This document shows, in pieces, positions 53,773 to 53,818 of a DNA stretch of 53,818 nucleotides. The DNA is from Clostridiales bacterium (GTDB lineage: Bacteria; Bacillota; Clostridia; Christensenellales; UBA1242): positions 1 to 53,818 of the forward strand of contig CAKJYB010000022.1 of assembly GCA_918241715.1 (NCBI GenBank), in the 5' to 3' direction. The position numbers and the translations under genes are program-made. How positions within the stretch are numbered: position 1 is the stretch's first letter; each line of letters starts with the position of its first letter. The notes beneath the pieces were generated by a model, which was not told where the DNA came from, ran no database searches, and saw only the letters and a program-made list of their open reading frames with translations.

Positions 53773-53818
53773 ATAAAAACAAATAAAAAACAAAAAATTA
53801 TTTATTATATAAATAAAT

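Noticed and set aside
1..53818. CRISPR arrays, tRNA genes, insertion sequences or prophage
   Set aside because: No regularly spaced repeats, cloverleaf-like segments, transposase or integrase frames were recognised; all gaps are short and accounted for.

Overview
The window reads as one contiguous stretch of an AT-rich, low-GC Gram-positive-type chromosome, most probably an uncultured anaerobic gut Bacillota of the class Clostridia. Lineage evidence: SpmA/SpmB and a SpoVB-type flippase, a RicT (YaaT) protein, strong AAGGAG ribosome sites on operon-internal genes, a remnant of the Bacillus subtilis holB-ricT-yabB...tatD-ksgA neighbourhood, and very large surface proteins built from GLUG, YDG/MBG and Listeria-Bacteroides repeats. 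TGA acts as a stop (tatD ends in TGA overlapping the rsmA ATG), so the code is standard. There are 28 genes, 23 on the minus strand, and no gap above 300 bases. I see no tRNA, rRNA, CRISPR, IS or prophage.

Layout. 1-5.4 kb: the start of dusB, an HU protein, a SpoVB-like flippase, two lineage-specific orphans (212 aa and 466 aa, convergent), a double DUF1540-like Cys-rich protein, ribosomal protein L9 and a 49-aa small protein. 5.4-10.7 kb: housekeeping cluster with rsmA-tatD and trmN6-ricT-holB on the minus strand, with spmA-spmB between them on the plus strand. 10.7-14.1 kb: Ca2+-type P-type ATPase and UppP. 14.2-32.2 kb: one gene for a 6010-residue exported, C-terminally membrane-anchored surface protein. 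32.4-38.8 kb: a run of minus genes that looks like one operon (83-aa membrane protein, dnaB, a 279-aa anchored protein, a 364-aa lipoprotein, gltX, trpS, terminator). 38.9-41.9 kb: an ankyrin-repeat protein and typA. 41.9-53.7 kb: a 3637-residue giant lipoprotein followed by a 288-residue membrane-anchored protein. The two giant genes take up slightly more than half of the window.

The most unusual signal is in transcription and translation starts. Five transcription units (dusB, the 466-aa orphan, tatD, holB and the 83-aa gene heading the dnaB run) each have a recognisable -35 and a 17-18 bp spacer, and a -10 box whose last base lies exactly 6 nt before the ATG, with no Shine-Dalgarno site in four of them. 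This predicts leaderless mRNAs starting at the A of the start codon. Downstream genes of the same runs, the giant genes, rplI and typA have normal leaders with Shine-Dalgarno sites, so two initiation modes seem to coexist. Several of these promoters abut the terminator of the preceding gene. At 42.7 kb a terminator-like hairpin even holds the start codon of the next gene in its loop.
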